Below are positions 19,468 to 28,584 of a stretch of DNA of 64,000 nt, in pieces. Source of the stretch: Veillonella parvula (GTDB lineage Bacteria; Bacillota; Negativicutes; Veillonellales; Veillonellaceae); the NCBI RefSeq assembly GCF_036456085.1, contig NZ_CP138632.1:124001-188000 (forward strand). The letters run 5' to 3'. Below the pieces are notes generated by a model. That model had not been told where the DNA came from, did not search any database, and worked only from the letters and a program-made list of their open reading frames with translations. The position numbers and the translations under genes are program-made. Position 1 is the stretch's first letter. Each line of letters opens with the position of its first letter.

Positions 19468-20973
19468 ATGGTGATAGACATCAAAGACCGCGTAAAAAAT
19501 GTGGACCTGCAAGGTAAAATTGTCACTGCTTATGATGCAGCTCAGTTGATTAACCCTAATGATAAAGTTGGTATTTCCGGCTTTACACCATCGGGTTATG
19601 CAAAAGTTGTGCCATTGGCATTGGCAGAACGAATGGAAAAAGAACCATTCAAAATCGATTTGTGGACAGGTGCTTCCGTAGGTGATGAAGCTGATGGCGC
19701 ATTAACTCGTGCTAATGGTATTAATCGCCGCTTTCCATATCAAACCAATAAAGATATGAGAAAGGCTTTAAATGGTGGAGATGTTAAATACATCGATATG
19801 CATTTAAGCACAATGGCACAAAATATTCGTTATGGATTTTTTGGGGATTTAGATGTAGCAATTATTGAAGTATGTCAAATCAACGAAGATGGTTCTTTAG
19901 TACCGACTACTTCTGTTGGTAATTCTCCAACATTTGTTAGTCAAGCTAAAAAGGTTATCGTAGAGGTAAATGTATCTCAACCATTATCTTTAGTTGGTAT
20001 GCATGATATCTATGAACCGTTGGATCCACCACATCGTAAACCAATTCCGTTGGAACAGGCCGGCGATCGTATCGGTACAGAAGCAATACCTTGTGATCCT
20101 AGCAAAATCATTGCTGTGGTTCCAAGTGATGTACCTGATACAACAAGACCTTTAGCTGCTATTGATGATGATGCAAAGGCAATGAGTCAACATCTTATCA
20201 AATTCTTTGAACAAGAAATTGCAGAAGGTCGTTTGCCTAAAAACTTGCTTCCGTTGCAATCCGGCGTAGGTTCTGTAGCAAATGCGGTAATCAGTGGCTT
20301 GGCTCAAGGGCCTTTCACAGATTTATCTATTTATACAGAAGTAATTCAAGACGGTATGTTTGACTTAATCGATGCTGGTAAAGTAACTGTATGTTCCGGT
20401 ACTGCATTGAGTCCTTCTCCAGATGGATTGAAACGTTTCTATGCGAATATTGATGAATATCGTAAAAAAATAATTCTTCGTCCGCAAGAAATTTCCAATA
20501 ACCCTGGTATTGCTCGTCGTATTGGTGTCATTGCCATGAATACCGCTATCGAATTTGATATTTTTGGCAATGTAAACTCTACTCATATTATGGGTAGCAA
20601 AATGATGAATGGTGTTGGTGGTTCTGGTGATTTTGCACGTAGTGCATATCTCACTATCTTCTGTACTAACTCCGTTGCTAAAAATGGCGACATCAGTTCT
20701 ATCGTTCCATATGTATCCCATGTGGATCATCCAGAACATGACACTATGATTTTCTGTACAGAACAAGGTGTTGCTGACTGTCGTGGTTTAAGTCCAGTGG
20801 AAAGAGCTCGTTTGATTATTGAAAAATGTGCTCACCCAGACTACAAACCTATGTTAACTGAATACCTAGAAAAAGCATTAGCTGCAACAAAGAATGCCCA
20901 TACACCAATGTTGCTTGATGAAGCTCTTTCTTGGCATAAACGCTTCACAGAAACTGGAAGCATGAAAAAATAA
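19468..20973 (+). CDS. Succinate (acetyl/propionyl-CoA:succinate) CoA-transferase
   Basis: 501 residues of the acetyl-CoA hydrolase/transferase family (Cat1, AarC, ScpC type). The predicted catalytic glutamate is Glu291 in Ile-Tyr-Thr-Glu-Val, which forms the glutamyl-CoA thioester, and the Gly-Val-Gly-Gly-Ser-Gly-Asp-Phe stretch near the C-terminus is typical. It most likely moves CoA from propionyl-CoA (or acetyl-CoA) to succinate, starting the succinate-to-propionate cycle encoded by the next genes. ATG 19468 is set by AAAGGAG at 19455-19461; an in-frame ATG at 19444 has no ribosome site. The preferred donor is inferred from context. Confidence 0.9.
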   Translation: MVIDIKDRVKNVDLQGKIVTAYDAAQLINPNDKVGISGFTPSGYAKVVPLALAERMEKEPFKIDLWTGASVGDEADGALTRANGINRRFPYQTNKDMRKALNGGDVKYIDMHLSTMAQNIRYGFFGDLDVAIIEVCQINEDGSLVPTTSVGNSPTFVSQAKKVIVEVNVSQPLSLVGMHDIYEPLDPPHRKPIPLEQAGDRIGTEAIPCDPSKIIAVVPSDVPDTTRPLAAIDDDAKAMSQHLIKFFEQEIAEGRLPKNLLPLQSGVGSVANAVISGLAQGPFTDLSIYTEVIQDGMFDLIDAGKVTVCSGTALSPSPDGLKRFYANIDEYRKKIILRPQEISNNPGIARRIGVIAMNTAIEFDIFGNVNSTHIMGSKMMNGVGGSGDFARSAYLTIFCTNSVAKNGDISSIVPYVSHVDHPEHDTMIFCTEQGVADCRGLSPVERARLIIEKCAHPDYKPMLTEYLEKALAATKNAHTPMLLDEALSWHKRFTETGSMKK

Positions 20974-21001
20974 CCTGTTTTTTTAGGAGGATGATGAAAA
21001 C

Positions 21002-22648
21002 ATGGCTTACGAAAACTTAAAAGCCCAAATTGCTGAGTACAACAAACTTTGTGACGAAAAATGCGCAAAAACTCCAGAACGTCAAAACTTAAAATACAAC
21101 CGTGTGTATACACCAGTTGATATTGAAGGCTTTGACTATGAACGCGATTTGGGAATGCCTGGCGAATTCCCTTATACTCGTGGCGTACAACCTACTATGT
21201 ACCGTGGTCGTTTCTGGACTATGCGTATGTATGCAGGCTTCGCTACAGCTGAAGAATCTAACAAACGTTACCGCTACCTAATCGAATCTGGTGCAACAGG
21301 CTTGTCCTGTGCATTCGATTTGCCAACTCAAATCGGTTATGACTCTGATGATGTTATGGCTGAAGGCGAAGTTGGTAAAGTAGGTGTAGCGATTGACTCT
21401 TTGGCAGATATGGAAATCTTGTTCGATGGCATCGACCTTGGCAAAGTATCCACTTCCATGACAATCAACGCTCCAGCATCCGTTTTGTTGGCAATGTATA
21501 TCGCAGTAGCTGAAAAACAAGGTGTACCTTCCACAGAATTGAAAGGTACTATTCAAAATGATATTTTGAAAGAATATGCAGCTCGTGGTACTTACATTTT
21601 CCCTCCAAAACCATCTATGCGTTTGATCACTAATATCTTCGAATATTGTTCTCAATACGTTCCAAAATGGAATACAATTTCTATCTCCGGTTACCACATC
21701 CGTGAAGCAGGTTCCACAGCAGCACAAGAAATCGCATTTACAATTGCTGATGGTATCGCATACGTAGAAGCAGCTTTGAAAGCTGGTCTTGATGTTGATA
21801 CATTTGCTGGTCGTCTTTCCTTCTTCTGGAATGCTCATAATAATGTACTTGAAGAAGTTGCTAAATTCCGCGCATCTCGTCGTTTATGGGCAACAATCAT
21901 GAAAGAACGTTTTGGTGCAAAAAAACCAAAATCCATGATGCTTCGTGTACATACTCAAACAGCTGGCTCCATGTTGACTGCACAACAAGTTGATAACAAC
22001 ATCGTTCGTGTCGCTCTTCAAACTGCAGCTGCTGTAATGGGCGGTACTCAATCCTTACATACAAACTCTCGTGACGAAGCTTTGGCTCTTCCTACAGAAG
22101 CATCTGTACAAGTAGCTCTTCGTACTCAACAAATCGTGGCTTACGAATCTGGTTTGGCTGACGTAGTTGACCCATTGGGCGGTTCCTACTATGTTGAAGC
22201 TATGACTAACGCTATCTATGACGAAGCTATGGCATACATCAAGAAAATTGATGAAATGGGCGGCGCTGTAGTAGCAATCGAAAAAGGCTATATCCAAAAA
22301 GAAATTCAAGAATCCGCTTACAAATGGCAAATGGAAGTTGAATCTGGCTTACGCACAATCGTTGGCGTAAACAAATTCCAAGTTGAAGAAGAAGCTCCAA
22401 AAGACTTGCTTCGCGTAGACGCTTCCGTAGGTGCTAACCAATCTAAGAAAACTCAAGCAGTTCGTGCTAACCGCGATCAAGCCGCAGTTGATAAAGCCTT
22501 AGCTGATTTGAAAGCTGGCGCAGCTGACGAATCTGTTAACTTGATGCCATTAATTCTTGCAGCAGTTAAAACATATGCTACTTTGGGTGAAATTTGTAAT
22601 GTATTGCGCGAAGTATTCGGTGAATACGAAGCTCATTCTACATTATAA
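21002..22648 (+). CDS. mcmA1: Methylmalonyl-CoA mutase, catalytic large subunit
   Basis: 548 residues covering the TIM-barrel substrate domain of methylmalonyl-CoA mutase, without the C-terminal B12 domain, which is encoded separately by the next gene. Characteristic stretches are [10 protein letters not shown] near residue 60, [11 protein letters not shown], and Gly-Gly-Thr-Gln-Ser-Leu-His-Thr-Asn. With adenosylcobalamin it interconverts succinyl-CoA and (R)-methylmalonyl-CoA. Strong codon bias (C-ending Phe/Tyr codons) points to high expression. TAGGAGG lies about 11 bases before the ATG. Confidence 0.96.
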   Translation: MAYENLKAQIAEYNKLCDEKCAKTPERQNLKYNRVYTPVDIEGFDYERDLGMPGEFPYTRGVQPTMYRGRFWTMRMYAGFATAEESNKRYRYLIESGATGLSCAFDLPTQIGYDSDDVMAEGEVGKVGVAIDSLADMEILFDGIDLGKVSTSMTINAPASVLLAMYIAVAEKQGVPSTELKGTIQNDILKEYAARGTYIFPPKPSMRLITNIFEYCSQYVPKWNTISISGYHIREAGSTAAQEIAFTIADGIAYVEAALKAGLDVDTFAGRLSFFWNAHNNVLEEVAKFRASRRLWATIMKERFGAKKPKSMMLRVHTQTAGSMLTAQQVDNNIVRVALQTAAAVMGGTQSLHTNSRDEALALPTEASVQVALRTQQIVAYESGLADVVDPLGGSYYVEAMTNAIYDEAMAYIKKIDEMGGAVVAIEKGYIQKEIQESAYKWQMEVESGLRTIVGVNKFQVEEEAPKDLLRVDASVGANQSKKTQAVRANRDQAAVDKALADLKAGAADESVNLMPLILAAVKTYATLGEICNVLREVFGEYEAHSTL

Positions 22649-22676
22649 TATCGGCTGATTTCGGAGGTAATATATC

Positions 22677-23072
22677 ATGGCAGAAAAACGTATTAGAGTA
22701 ATTGTAGCAAAACCAGGTCTTGATGGTCATGACCGTGGTGCAAAAGTAGTAGCACGCGCACTTCGCGATGCTGGTTTCGAAGTAATCTACACTGGTCTTC
22801 GTCAAACACCAGAACAAATCGTTGAAGCAGCGCTTTCTGAAGACGTTAATGTAGTTGCATTATCTCTTCTTTCCGGTGCTCACAATACATTGTTCCCTAA
22901 AATTGTTGAACTTTTGAAAGAAAAAGGCATGGGGGATGTTCTTGTAATCGGTGGTGGCGTTATTCCTGACGCTGATATCCCTGGCTTGAAAAAAGCTGGC
23001 GTAGCGGCAGTATTCACACCTGGCACACCAACTAGCGATATCGTTAACTTTATTAAAGAAAACGTAAAATAA
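22677..23072 (+). CDS. mcmA2: Methylmalonyl-CoA mutase, cobalamin-binding small subunit
   Basis: 131 residues forming a single B12-binding flavodoxin-like domain. The base-off/His-on signature is Asp16-x-His18-x-x-Gly21, followed by Ser-Leu-Leu-Ser-Gly-Ala-His and Gly-Gly-Gly-Val-Ile-Pro. It completes the mutase whose catalytic chain is encoded 28 bases upstream. The split into about 548 plus about 131 residues is the arrangement common in archaea and some Firmicutes, unlike the fused mutase chains of many other bacteria. Confidence 0.96.
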   Translation: MAEKRIRVIVAKPGLDGHDRGAKVVARALRDAGFEVIYTGLRQTPEQIVEAALSEDVNVVALSLLSGAHNTLFPKIVELLKEKGMGDVLVIGGGVIPDADIPGLKKAGVAAVFTPGTPTSDIVNFIKENVK

Positions 23073-23084
23073 TTGCTTGGGCAA

Positions 23085-23118
23085 AGAGGGGTGCAACTCT
23101 AATAGTTGGCTCCCCTCT
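23085..23118 (+). other. Hairpin between the mutase small subunit and meaB
   Basis: AGAGGGG (23085-23091) and CCCCTCT (23112-23118) are exact reverse complements around a 20-base loop, with no U-run. It may protect the upstream mRNA or lower read-through to meaB. Confidence 0.45.
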
Positions 23119-23150
23119 ATTCCCATATTCGAAGATAGGTGGTGAGGCGA

Positions 23151-24089
23151 ATGGATTTAGTTAAAGGCCTTTTTGAAGGTTCTAGACTAGCCTTAGCACG
23201 GTCCATAACAGCTGTAGAAAACGAGTATGATAATGCCATCGATATTATGAAGGCAATTTACCCTAAAACGGGGAACGCACGTATTCTCGGTATTACAGGG
23301 GCCCCTGGTGCTGGTAAAAGTACTTTGACCGATAAGGTGGTTAAACATTATTTAGATCAAGGTAAAAAAATCGGCATCGTTGCCATCGACCCAACTAGCC
23401 CATTCTCTGGAGGTGCTATTTTGGGGGACCGTATTCGAATGAATGATTTAACATTAAATGAAAATGTGTTCATTCGAAGCATGGGCACGCGTGGTAGTCT
23501 TGGTGGATTATCTAAGAAGACTGCAGACGTTGTAAAACTCATGGATGCCTTTGGCATGGATTTAGTAATTATTGAAACTGTAGGCGTAGGTCAATCTGAA
23601 GTAGATATTGTAAAAAATGCTGATACTACATTGGTTGTACTGGTTCCTGGTCTCGGTGATGATATCCAAGCTATCAAGGCGGGTATTCTTGAAATTGGCG
23701 ATGTATTTGCTATCAACAAAGCTGACCGAGATGGTTGCGATCGTTTGAATGTAGAAATTGAAATGATGCTTGACCTAGATTCTCGTGAAGTAAAATGGCG
23801 CCCACCAATTAAGCGCACAATTGCTAGTAAAGACCAAGGCGTAGATGAGCTTATCGACGCTTTAGATGAACATTTTGAGTATCTTGAAGATTCTGGTGAA
23901 TTGGAATCTCGTCGGGCAGAACGTACTCGTGATGAAATCATCGCAATGATTAATGAACAAATTGGTCGTTATGTAGCTGATAAAATTGTTACAAGCGACG
24001 AATTTAATAGCCAAGTGGCAGCTGTTAATGAACGCGAAAGCGATCCATATACAGTTGTTAATGGCGTAATGACAAGCGTGCTAAAGTAG
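23151..24089 (+). CDS. meaB: MeaB-type GTPase, methylmalonyl-CoA mutase chaperone
   Basis: 312 residues. Walker A Gly-Ala-Pro-Gly-Ala-Gly-Lys-Ser-Thr is at 50-58, Glu-Thr-Val-Gly-Val-Gly-Gln-Ser lies in the switch region, and Asn-Lys-Ala-Asp is the guanine motif. MeaB (ArgK) proteins guard cofactor loading and reactivation of adenosylcobalamin-dependent mutases; the position right after the two mutase genes supports this. I start it at ATG 23151, after AGGTGGTGAGG, rather than at GTG 23139, which lies within that ribosome-site region. Confidence 0.95.
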   Translation: MDLVKGLFEGSRLALARSITAVENEYDNAIDIMKAIYPKTGNARILGITGAPGAGKSTLTDKVVKHYLDQGKKIGIVAIDPTSPFSGGAILGDRIRMNDLTLNENVFIRSMGTRGSLGGLSKKTADVVKLMDAFGMDLVIIETVGVGQSEVDIVKNADTTLVVLVPGLGDDIQAIKAGILEIGDVFAINKADRDGCDRLNVEIEMMLDLDSREVKWRPPIKRTIASKDQGVDELIDALDEHFEYLEDSGELESRRAERTRDEIIAMINEQIGRYVADKIVTSDEFNSQVAAVNERESDPYTVVNGVMTSVLK

Positions 24090-24140
24090 ACGGCGACTAC
24101 ATAGCATTAGAGATTTAGCCTTGAAAAGGAGATAATCAAA

Positions 24141-24563
24141 ATGGCTTTTAAAGTATTACAAGTGGATCACATCGGTATTGGTGTTAATGATTTAGCAGCA
24201 ACTAAAGAATTCTATAAAAATGCATTAGGCATTGAACATCTTCCTGAAGACGAAATCGTAGAAGAACAAAAGGTAAAAGTATCCTTCTTCCCTTGTGGTG
24301 ATGCTGAACTTGAATTCTTAGAAACTACAACTCCAGATGGCCCTATCGGTAAATTTATCGAAAAAAATGGCGGTCGTGATGGTATCCAACACGTTGCATT
24401 GCGCGTTGATAATATTGAAAATGCTATTGCTGATTTGATGGCTAAAGGCGTTCGTATGATTGACGAAAAACCTCGTTATGGTGCAGGCGGCTCCTCAATT
24501 GCTTTCTTACATCCAAAAGCAACTGGCGGTGTTTTGCTTGAATTATGTCAACGTATGAAATAA
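24141..24563 (+). CDS. mce: Methylmalonyl-CoA epimerase
   Basis: 140 residues, the usual length, of the vicinal-oxygen-chelate (glyoxalase-like) superfamily. Metal ligands fit His10 (Val-Asp-His-Ile-Gly), the Gln-His-Val-Ala-Leu histidine and the C-terminal Leu-Leu-Glu-Leu glutamate. It converts (R)- to (S)-methylmalonyl-CoA, linking the mutase to the decarboxylase encoded next. AAAAGGAG precedes the ATG. Confidence 0.95.
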   Translation: MAFKVLQVDHIGIGVNDLAATKEFYKNALGIEHLPEDEIVEEQKVKVSFFPCGDAELEFLETTTPDGPIGKFIEKNGGRDGIQHVALRVDNIENAIADLMAKGVRMIDEKPRYGAGGSSIAFLHPKATGGVLLELCQRMK

Positions 24564-24650
24564 TACAGTATCCAATTCACATCATTATATATGAGTTGTA
24601 GATATACATATACATATAATCCTACGTTATATATTAAATATGTATGCTTC

Positions 24651-24679
24651 TTGAACTTTATTCATTTATGAAATAAAAT
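24651..24679 (+). promoter_or_regulatory. Promoter of the mmd operon
   Basis: TTGAAC (24651-24656), 17-base spacer, TAAAAT (24674-24679), about 35 bases before the mmdA start. The 150-base gap after mce suggests that mmd has its own promoter as well as possible read-through. Confidence 0.65.
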
Positions 24680-24713
24680 GATACTGTAACAAGTTTTATT
24701 TGGAGGTGCTATA

Positions 24714-26243
24714 ATGGCAACAGTGCAGGAAAAAATCGAGTTATTGCACGAAAAACTAGCTAAAGTTAAAGCTGGTGGCGGCGAAAAACGCGTTGAGAAA
24801 CAACATGCTCAAGGTAAAATGACTGCTCGCGAACGCTTGGCTAAATTGTTCGATGATAATTCCTTCGTTGAACTTGATCAATTCGTTAAACATCGTTGTG
24901 TTAACTTCGGTCAAGACAAGAAAGAATTACCAGGCGAAGGTGTAGTAACAGGTTATGGTACTATCGACGGTCGTTTAGTATATGCATTCGCACAAGATTT
25001 CACTGTAGAAGGTGGTTCTCTTGGTGAAATGCATGCTGCTAAAATCGTTAAAGTACAACGTTTAGCAATGAAAATGGGTGCTCCTATTGTTGGTATCAAC
25101 GATTCCGGCGGTGCTCGTATTCAAGAAGCAGTAGATGCCCTTGCTGGTTACGGTAAAATTTTCTTTGAAAATACAAATGCATCTGGTGTTATTCCACAAA
25201 TTTCCGTAATCATGGGCCCATGTGCGGGCGGTGCTGTATATTCTCCAGCATTGACTGACTTCATCTACATGGTTAAAAATACTTCTCAAATGTTCATCAC
25301 TGGTCCTGCAGTAATCAAATCTGTAACTGGTGAAGAAGTAACCGCTGAAGATCTTGGTGGTGCAATGGCTCACAACTCCGTGTCTGGTGTTGCTCACTTT
25401 GCAGCTGAAAATGAAGATGATTGTATCGCTCAAATTCGTTACTTATTAGGCTTCTTGCCATCCAACAATATGGAAGATGCTCCATTGGTAGATACTGGTG
25501 ACGATCCAACTCGTGAGGATGAAAGCTTGAATAGCTTGTTGCCAGATAACAGTAACATGCCTTACGACATGAAAGATGTTATTGCAGCTACTGTAGATAA
25601 TGGCGAATACTATGAAGTACAACCATTCTATGCTACTAATATCATTACTTGCTTCGCTCGTTTTGATGGTCAATCCGTTGGTATCATTGCTAACCAACCA
25701 AAAGTAATGGCTGGTTGCTTGGACATTAACGCTTCTGACAAATCTTCCCGTTTCATCCGTTTCTGTGATGCTTTCAATATTCCAATCGTTAACTTCGTTG
25801 ACGTTCCTGGTTTCTTGCCTGGCACAAATCAAGAATGGGGCGGTATCATTCGTCATGGTGCTAAAATGTTATATGCTTACTCTGAAGCTACAGTACCAAA
25901 AATTACTGTTATCACTCGTAAAGCATATGGCGGTTCCTACCTCGCTATGTGTTCCCAAGATTTAGGCGCAGACCAAGTATATGCTTGGCCTACATCCGAA
26001 ATCGCTGTAATGGGTCCTGCTGGTGCAGCTAATATTATCTTCAAGAAAGACGAAGATAAAGATGCTAAAACAGCTAAATATGTAGAAGAGTTTGCGACTC
26101 CTTACAAAGCTGCAGAACGTGGCTTCGTAGATGTTGTAATCGAACCTAAACAAACTCGTCCAGCAGTTATCAACGCTTTGGCAATGCTTGCAAGTAAACG
26201 CGAAAACCGTGCTCCAAAGAAACATGGTAATATTCCATTATAA
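24714..26243 (+). CDS. mmdA: Methylmalonyl-CoA decarboxylase alpha subunit (carboxyltransferase)
   Basis: 509 residues of the acyl-CoA carboxyltransferase family. The acyl-CoA and carboxybiotin sites are marked by Gly-Gly-Ala-Arg-Ile-Gln-Glu, Gly-Pro-Cys-Ala-Gly-Gly-Ala and, in the second half, Val-Pro-Gly-Phe-Leu-Pro-Gly. It moves the carboxyl group of (S)-methylmalonyl-CoA to the biotin on MmdC, releasing propionyl-CoA. The gene order A-D-E-C-B that follows matches the V. parvula operon and distinguishes it from propionyl-CoA carboxylase beta chains. GGAGGTG precedes the ATG. Confidence 0.97.
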   Translation: MATVQEKIELLHEKLAKVKAGGGEKRVEKQHAQGKMTARERLAKLFDDNSFVELDQFVKHRCVNFGQDKKELPGEGVVTGYGTIDGRLVYAFAQDFTVEGGSLGEMHAAKIVKVQRLAMKMGAPIVGINDSGGARIQEAVDALAGYGKIFFENTNASGVIPQISVIMGPCAGGAVYSPALTDFIYMVKNTSQMFITGPAVIKSVTGEEVTAEDLGGAMAHNSVSGVAHFAAENEDDCIAQIRYLLGFLPSNNMEDAPLVDTGDDPTREDESLNSLLPDNSNMPYDMKDVIAATVDNGEYYEVQPFYATNIITCFARFDGQSVGIIANQPKVMAGCLDINASDKSSRFIRFCDAFNIPIVNFVDVPGFLPGTNQEWGGIIRHGAKMLYAYSEATVPKITVITRKAYGGSYLAMCSQDLGADQVYAWPTSEIAVMGPAGAANIIFKKDEDKDAKTAKYVEEFATPYKAAERGFVDVVIEPKQTRPAVINALAMLASKRENRAPKKHGNIPL

Positions 26244-26316
26244 TTCGATTCGGTAAACATATCATCGAATTTGGGAGATACCTTTCTTTACTACTTTTTT
26301 AGAAAGGGGAATGATT

Positions 26317-26664
26317 ATGGAAGGACAAGCAGTTACTACCAATCCTTGGTTAATCATGGCGATTAATATGACAGTTGTATTTGCTGTATTGATAGCTTTA
26401 GGTATTCTTATGGAAATCGTACATTTAATCGATCCTACTAGGAAGAAAAAAGAAGCACCAGCAGCAACTGCTCCTGTTGCTACTCCAACAGCTACTCCTG
26501 TAGCTCCAGCAAATGCATCTGCTCAAAATGAGGATGAAGTAGTAGCAGCTATCGTAGGTGCCATTGTGGCGATGGGGTACTCATCTGAACAAATTGCATC
26601 TATTCGACCTACAGCAACTAGTGCTAAATGGCGCTTGGAAGGTCGCTTAAGCGGTAGAGGTTAA
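26317..26664 (+). CDS. mmdD: Methylmalonyl-CoA decarboxylase delta subunit
   Basis: 115 residues. One membrane helix (about 12-36) is followed by a basic patch, an Ala/Pro/Thr-rich linker (about 46-70) and a conserved C-terminal domain ending in Trp-Arg-Leu-Glu-Gly-Arg-Leu. It is the OadG-like subunit that holds the decarboxylase complex together at the membrane. Starting at ATG 26317 gives seven bases after AAAGGGG; the ATG at 26311 would touch the ribosome site. The C-terminal domain is strikingly similar to the whole of MmdE. Confidence 0.93.
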   Translation: MEGQAVTTNPWLIMAINMTVVFAVLIALGILMEIVHLIDPTRKKKEAPAATAPVATPTATPVAPANASAQNEDEVVAAIVGAIVAMGYSSEQIASIRPTATSAKWRLEGRLSGRG

Positions 26665-26687
26665 AATATTTTTAGGAGGCATTTGTA

Positions 26688-26855
26688 ATGAGCAATGCTA
26701 CAACAACTAACGGTAAAGCTCCATCTCAAGATGTAGTAGCAGTAATCGTTGGTGCATTAGCGGCAATGGGTTATTCCGCTGATCAAATCGCGCATATCCG
26801 TCCAATCGTAAGCTACAATTGGAAAATGGAAGGCCGTTTGCGTGGTAATCGATAA
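26688..26855 (+). CDS. mmdE: Methylmalonyl-CoA decarboxylase epsilon subunit (55 residues)
   Basis: A 55-residue gene, easily missed because of its size. ATG 26688 follows AGGAGG (26674-26679) and the stop is TAA at 26853-26855. The protein is hydrophilic and matches the C-terminal domain of MmdD in the adjacent gene (shared Val-Gly-Ala, Ala-Met-Gly-Tyr-Ser, Gln-Ile-Ala, Ile-Arg-Pro and Glu-Gly-Arg-Leu). In the known Veillonella enzyme epsilon stabilises the complex. The size and position agree with that subunit. Confidence 0.95.
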   Translation: MSNATTTNGKAPSQDVVAVIVGALAAMGYSADQIAHIRPIVSYNWKMEGRLRGNR

Positions 26856-26873
26856 GATAATTGGCTATTTTGA

Positions 26874-26939
26874 TAATCCGTGGGATTACTCAATTTATAT
26901 GTGTAAAAATATTTATAAGTTTTGTGTAGGAACTACACA
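26874..26939 (+). other. Two small hairpins between mmdE and mmdC
   Basis: TAATCC-GTG-GGATTA (26874-26888) and TGTGTAG-GAA-CTACACA (26923-26939) are perfect short hairpins in the 101-base mmdE-mmdC gap. The second ends five bases before the mmdC ribosome site, so it could affect translation or mRNA decay. Confidence 0.5.
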
Positions 26940-26956
26940 TTTTGGAGGAATTTAAG

Positions 26957-27337
26957 ATGAAAAAATTCAACGTTACAGTAAATGGTACAGCATATGATGT
27001 AGAAGTTAATGAAGTGAAAGCAGCGGCTCCTGCAGCAGCTCCTAAAGCAGCTCCAGCAGCAGCTCCAGCTCCTAAAGCAGCTCCTGCACCAGCTCCTGCA
27101 GCAGCAGCTCCAGTTCCAGCAGGTGCTGAAACTGTAAAAGCTCCAATGCCTGGTAAAATCTTATCTGTAGCAGTATCTGCTGGTCAAGCAGTTAAAAAAG
27201 GCGAAACTTTGTTGATTCTTGAAGCTATGAAAATGCAAAATGAAATCGCAGCTCCTCATGATGCTGTAGTTTCCGAAGTTCGCGTATCTGCTAACCAAAC
27301 TGTATCCACTGGCGATGACATGGTTGTTCTTGGCTAA
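26957..27337 (+). CDS. mmdC: Methylmalonyl-CoA decarboxylase gamma subunit (biotin carrier)
   Basis: 126 residues: a short N-terminal domain, an Ala/Pro linker (about 23-55) and a biotinyl domain with Glu-Ala-Met-Lys-Met, where Lys92 is the biotinylation site. The biotin arm carries the carboxyl group from MmdA to MmdB. ATG 26957 follows GGAGG; the TTG at 26942 lies within that site. The repetitive Ala/Pro codons of the linker are a likely place for length differences between strains. Confidence 0.96.
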   Translation: MKKFNVTVNGTAYDVEVNEVKAAAPAAAPKAAPAAAPAPKAAPAPAPAAAAPVPAGAETVKAPMPGKILSVAVSAGQAVKKGETLLILEAMKMQNEIAAPHDAVVSEVRVSANQTVSTGDDMVVLG

Positions 27338-27350
27338 TACCAAGTGTTGT

Positions 27351-27373
27351 ATGACGTGGCTGCGCCACGTCAT
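27351..27373 (+). other. Strong hairpin between mmdC and mmdB
   Basis: ATGACGTGGC (27351-27360) and GCCACGTCAT (27364-27373) form a perfect 10-bp GC-rich stem with a 3-base loop. The flanking GTTG and TAAC can extend it. No U-run follows, so it is unlikely to be an efficient terminator and may set mRNA stability or the MmdC:MmdB ratio. Confidence 0.6.
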
Positions 27374-27407
27374 CTAACAATTTTATATTTGTGAAAGGGG
27401 AACGCAT

Positions 27408-28529
27408 ATGGAGGCTTTTGCTGTTGCGATACAATCTGTTATTAACGATAGCGGGTTCCTCGCATTTACAACAGGCAATGCTATTATGATTCTTGTAGGT
27501 TTGATCCTATTGTATTTAGCATTTGCTCGTGAGTTCGAACCATTATTGTTGGGTCCGATTGCGTTTGGTTGTTTACTTGCCAATATTCCTCGTAACGGTT
27601 TCGAAGAAGGCGTTATGGCGCTTATTAGTGCAGGTATCTCCCAAGAAATCTTCCCACCTTTAATTTTCCTTGGTGTAGGTGCAATGACTGACTTTGGTCC
27701 ACTCATTGCCAATCCTAAAACATTGCTTTTAGGGGCTGCAGCTCAAATTGGTGTATTTGCTGCCTTAGGTGGCGCAATGATGCTTGGCTTTACAGCTCAA
27801 GAAGCGGCTGCTATTGGTATCATCGGTGGTGCTGATGGTCCTACATCCATTTACTTAGCTACTAAGCTAGCTCCTCATTTGTTAGGTGCTATCGCGGTTG
27901 CCGCATATTCCTATATGTCTTTGGTACCGTTGATTCAACCACCTGTAATGAAACTCTTCACTACTCAAAAAGAACGTGAAATCGTTATGGAACAATTGCG
28001 CGAAGTAACACGTTTTGAAAAAATCGTGTTCCCAATCGTTGCAACGATCTTCATTTCCTTATTGCTTCCTTCCATTACATCCCTTTTAGGTATGTTGATG
28101 TTAGGTAACTTGTTCCGTGAATCTGGCGTAACTGATCGTTTGTCCGATACTTCTCAAAACGCATTGATCAATACAGTTACAATTTTCTTAGCAACTGGTA
28201 CTGGCTTGACAATGAGTGCGGAACACTTCTTAAGCTTAGAAACCATCAAAATTATTCTTTTAGGCTTATTCGCATTTATTTGCGGTACAGCTGGTGGTGT
28301 ATTGTTCGGTAAATTGATGAGCTTAGTAGATGGTGGTAAAACAAATCCACTTATTGGTTCTGCCGGTGTATCCGCGGTTCCAATGGCAGCTCGCGTATCT
28401 CAAGTAGTAGGTGCGAAAGCTAACCCAGCTAACTTCTTGCTCATGCATGCTATGGGACCTAACGTAGCTGGCGTTATTGGTACGGCAGTAGCTGCAGGTA
28501 CAATGCTTGCTATGTTGTCTAACCACTAA
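27408..28529 (+). CDS. mmdB: Methylmalonyl-CoA decarboxylase beta subunit (Na+ pump)
   Basis: 373 residues, polytopic. It belongs to the OadB/GcdB/MmdB family of sodium-pumping decarboxylase subunits. The Gly-Gly-Ala-Asp-Gly-Pro-Thr-Ser motif with Asp143 is the conserved Na+/proton-coupling site, and Asp-Phe-Gly-Pro-Leu-Ile and Gly-Pro-Asn-Val-Ala-Gly are also conserved. It decarboxylates carboxybiotin and exports Na+, so the drop from methylmalonyl-CoA to propionyl-CoA is saved as a sodium gradient. AAAGGGG precedes the ATG. Confidence 0.97.
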   Translation: MEAFAVAIQSVINDSGFLAFTTGNAIMILVGLILLYLAFAREFEPLLLGPIAFGCLLANIPRNGFEEGVMALISAGISQEIFPPLIFLGVGAMTDFGPLIANPKTLLLGAAAQIGVFAALGGAMMLGFTAQEAAAIGIIGGADGPTSIYLATKLAPHLLGAIAVAAYSYMSLVPLIQPPVMKLFTTQKEREIVMEQLREVTRFEKIVFPIVATIFISLLLPSITSLLGMLMLGNLFRESGVTDRLSDTSQNALINTVTIFLATGTGLTMSAEHFLSLETIKIILLGLFAFICGTAGGVLFGKLMSLVDGGKTNPLIGSAGVSAVPMAARVSQVVGAKANPANFLLMHAMGPNVAGVIGTAVAAGTMLAMLSNH

Positions 28530-28542
28530 TAATTTAATATTT

Positions 28543-28584
28543 ATTCACCCAGGTGTACCTAAATAGGTACACCTATTGGTGAAT
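28543..28584 (+). terminator. Long hairpin after mmdB
   Basis: Arms 28543-28560 and 28565-28584 pair over about 18 bp (AGGTGTACCT/AGGTACACCT next to the 4-base loop). No T-run follows, so it may act as a 3'-end stabiliser or as a less efficient terminator of the mmd operon. Confidence 0.6.

Noticed and set aside
21278-21838. Long open frame (186 codons) on the minus strand of the mutase gene
   Set aside because: It is a shadow of strongly biased codons on the plus strand, has no ribosome site or recognisable family, and is rich in Cys/Phe/Ser as such shadows are.
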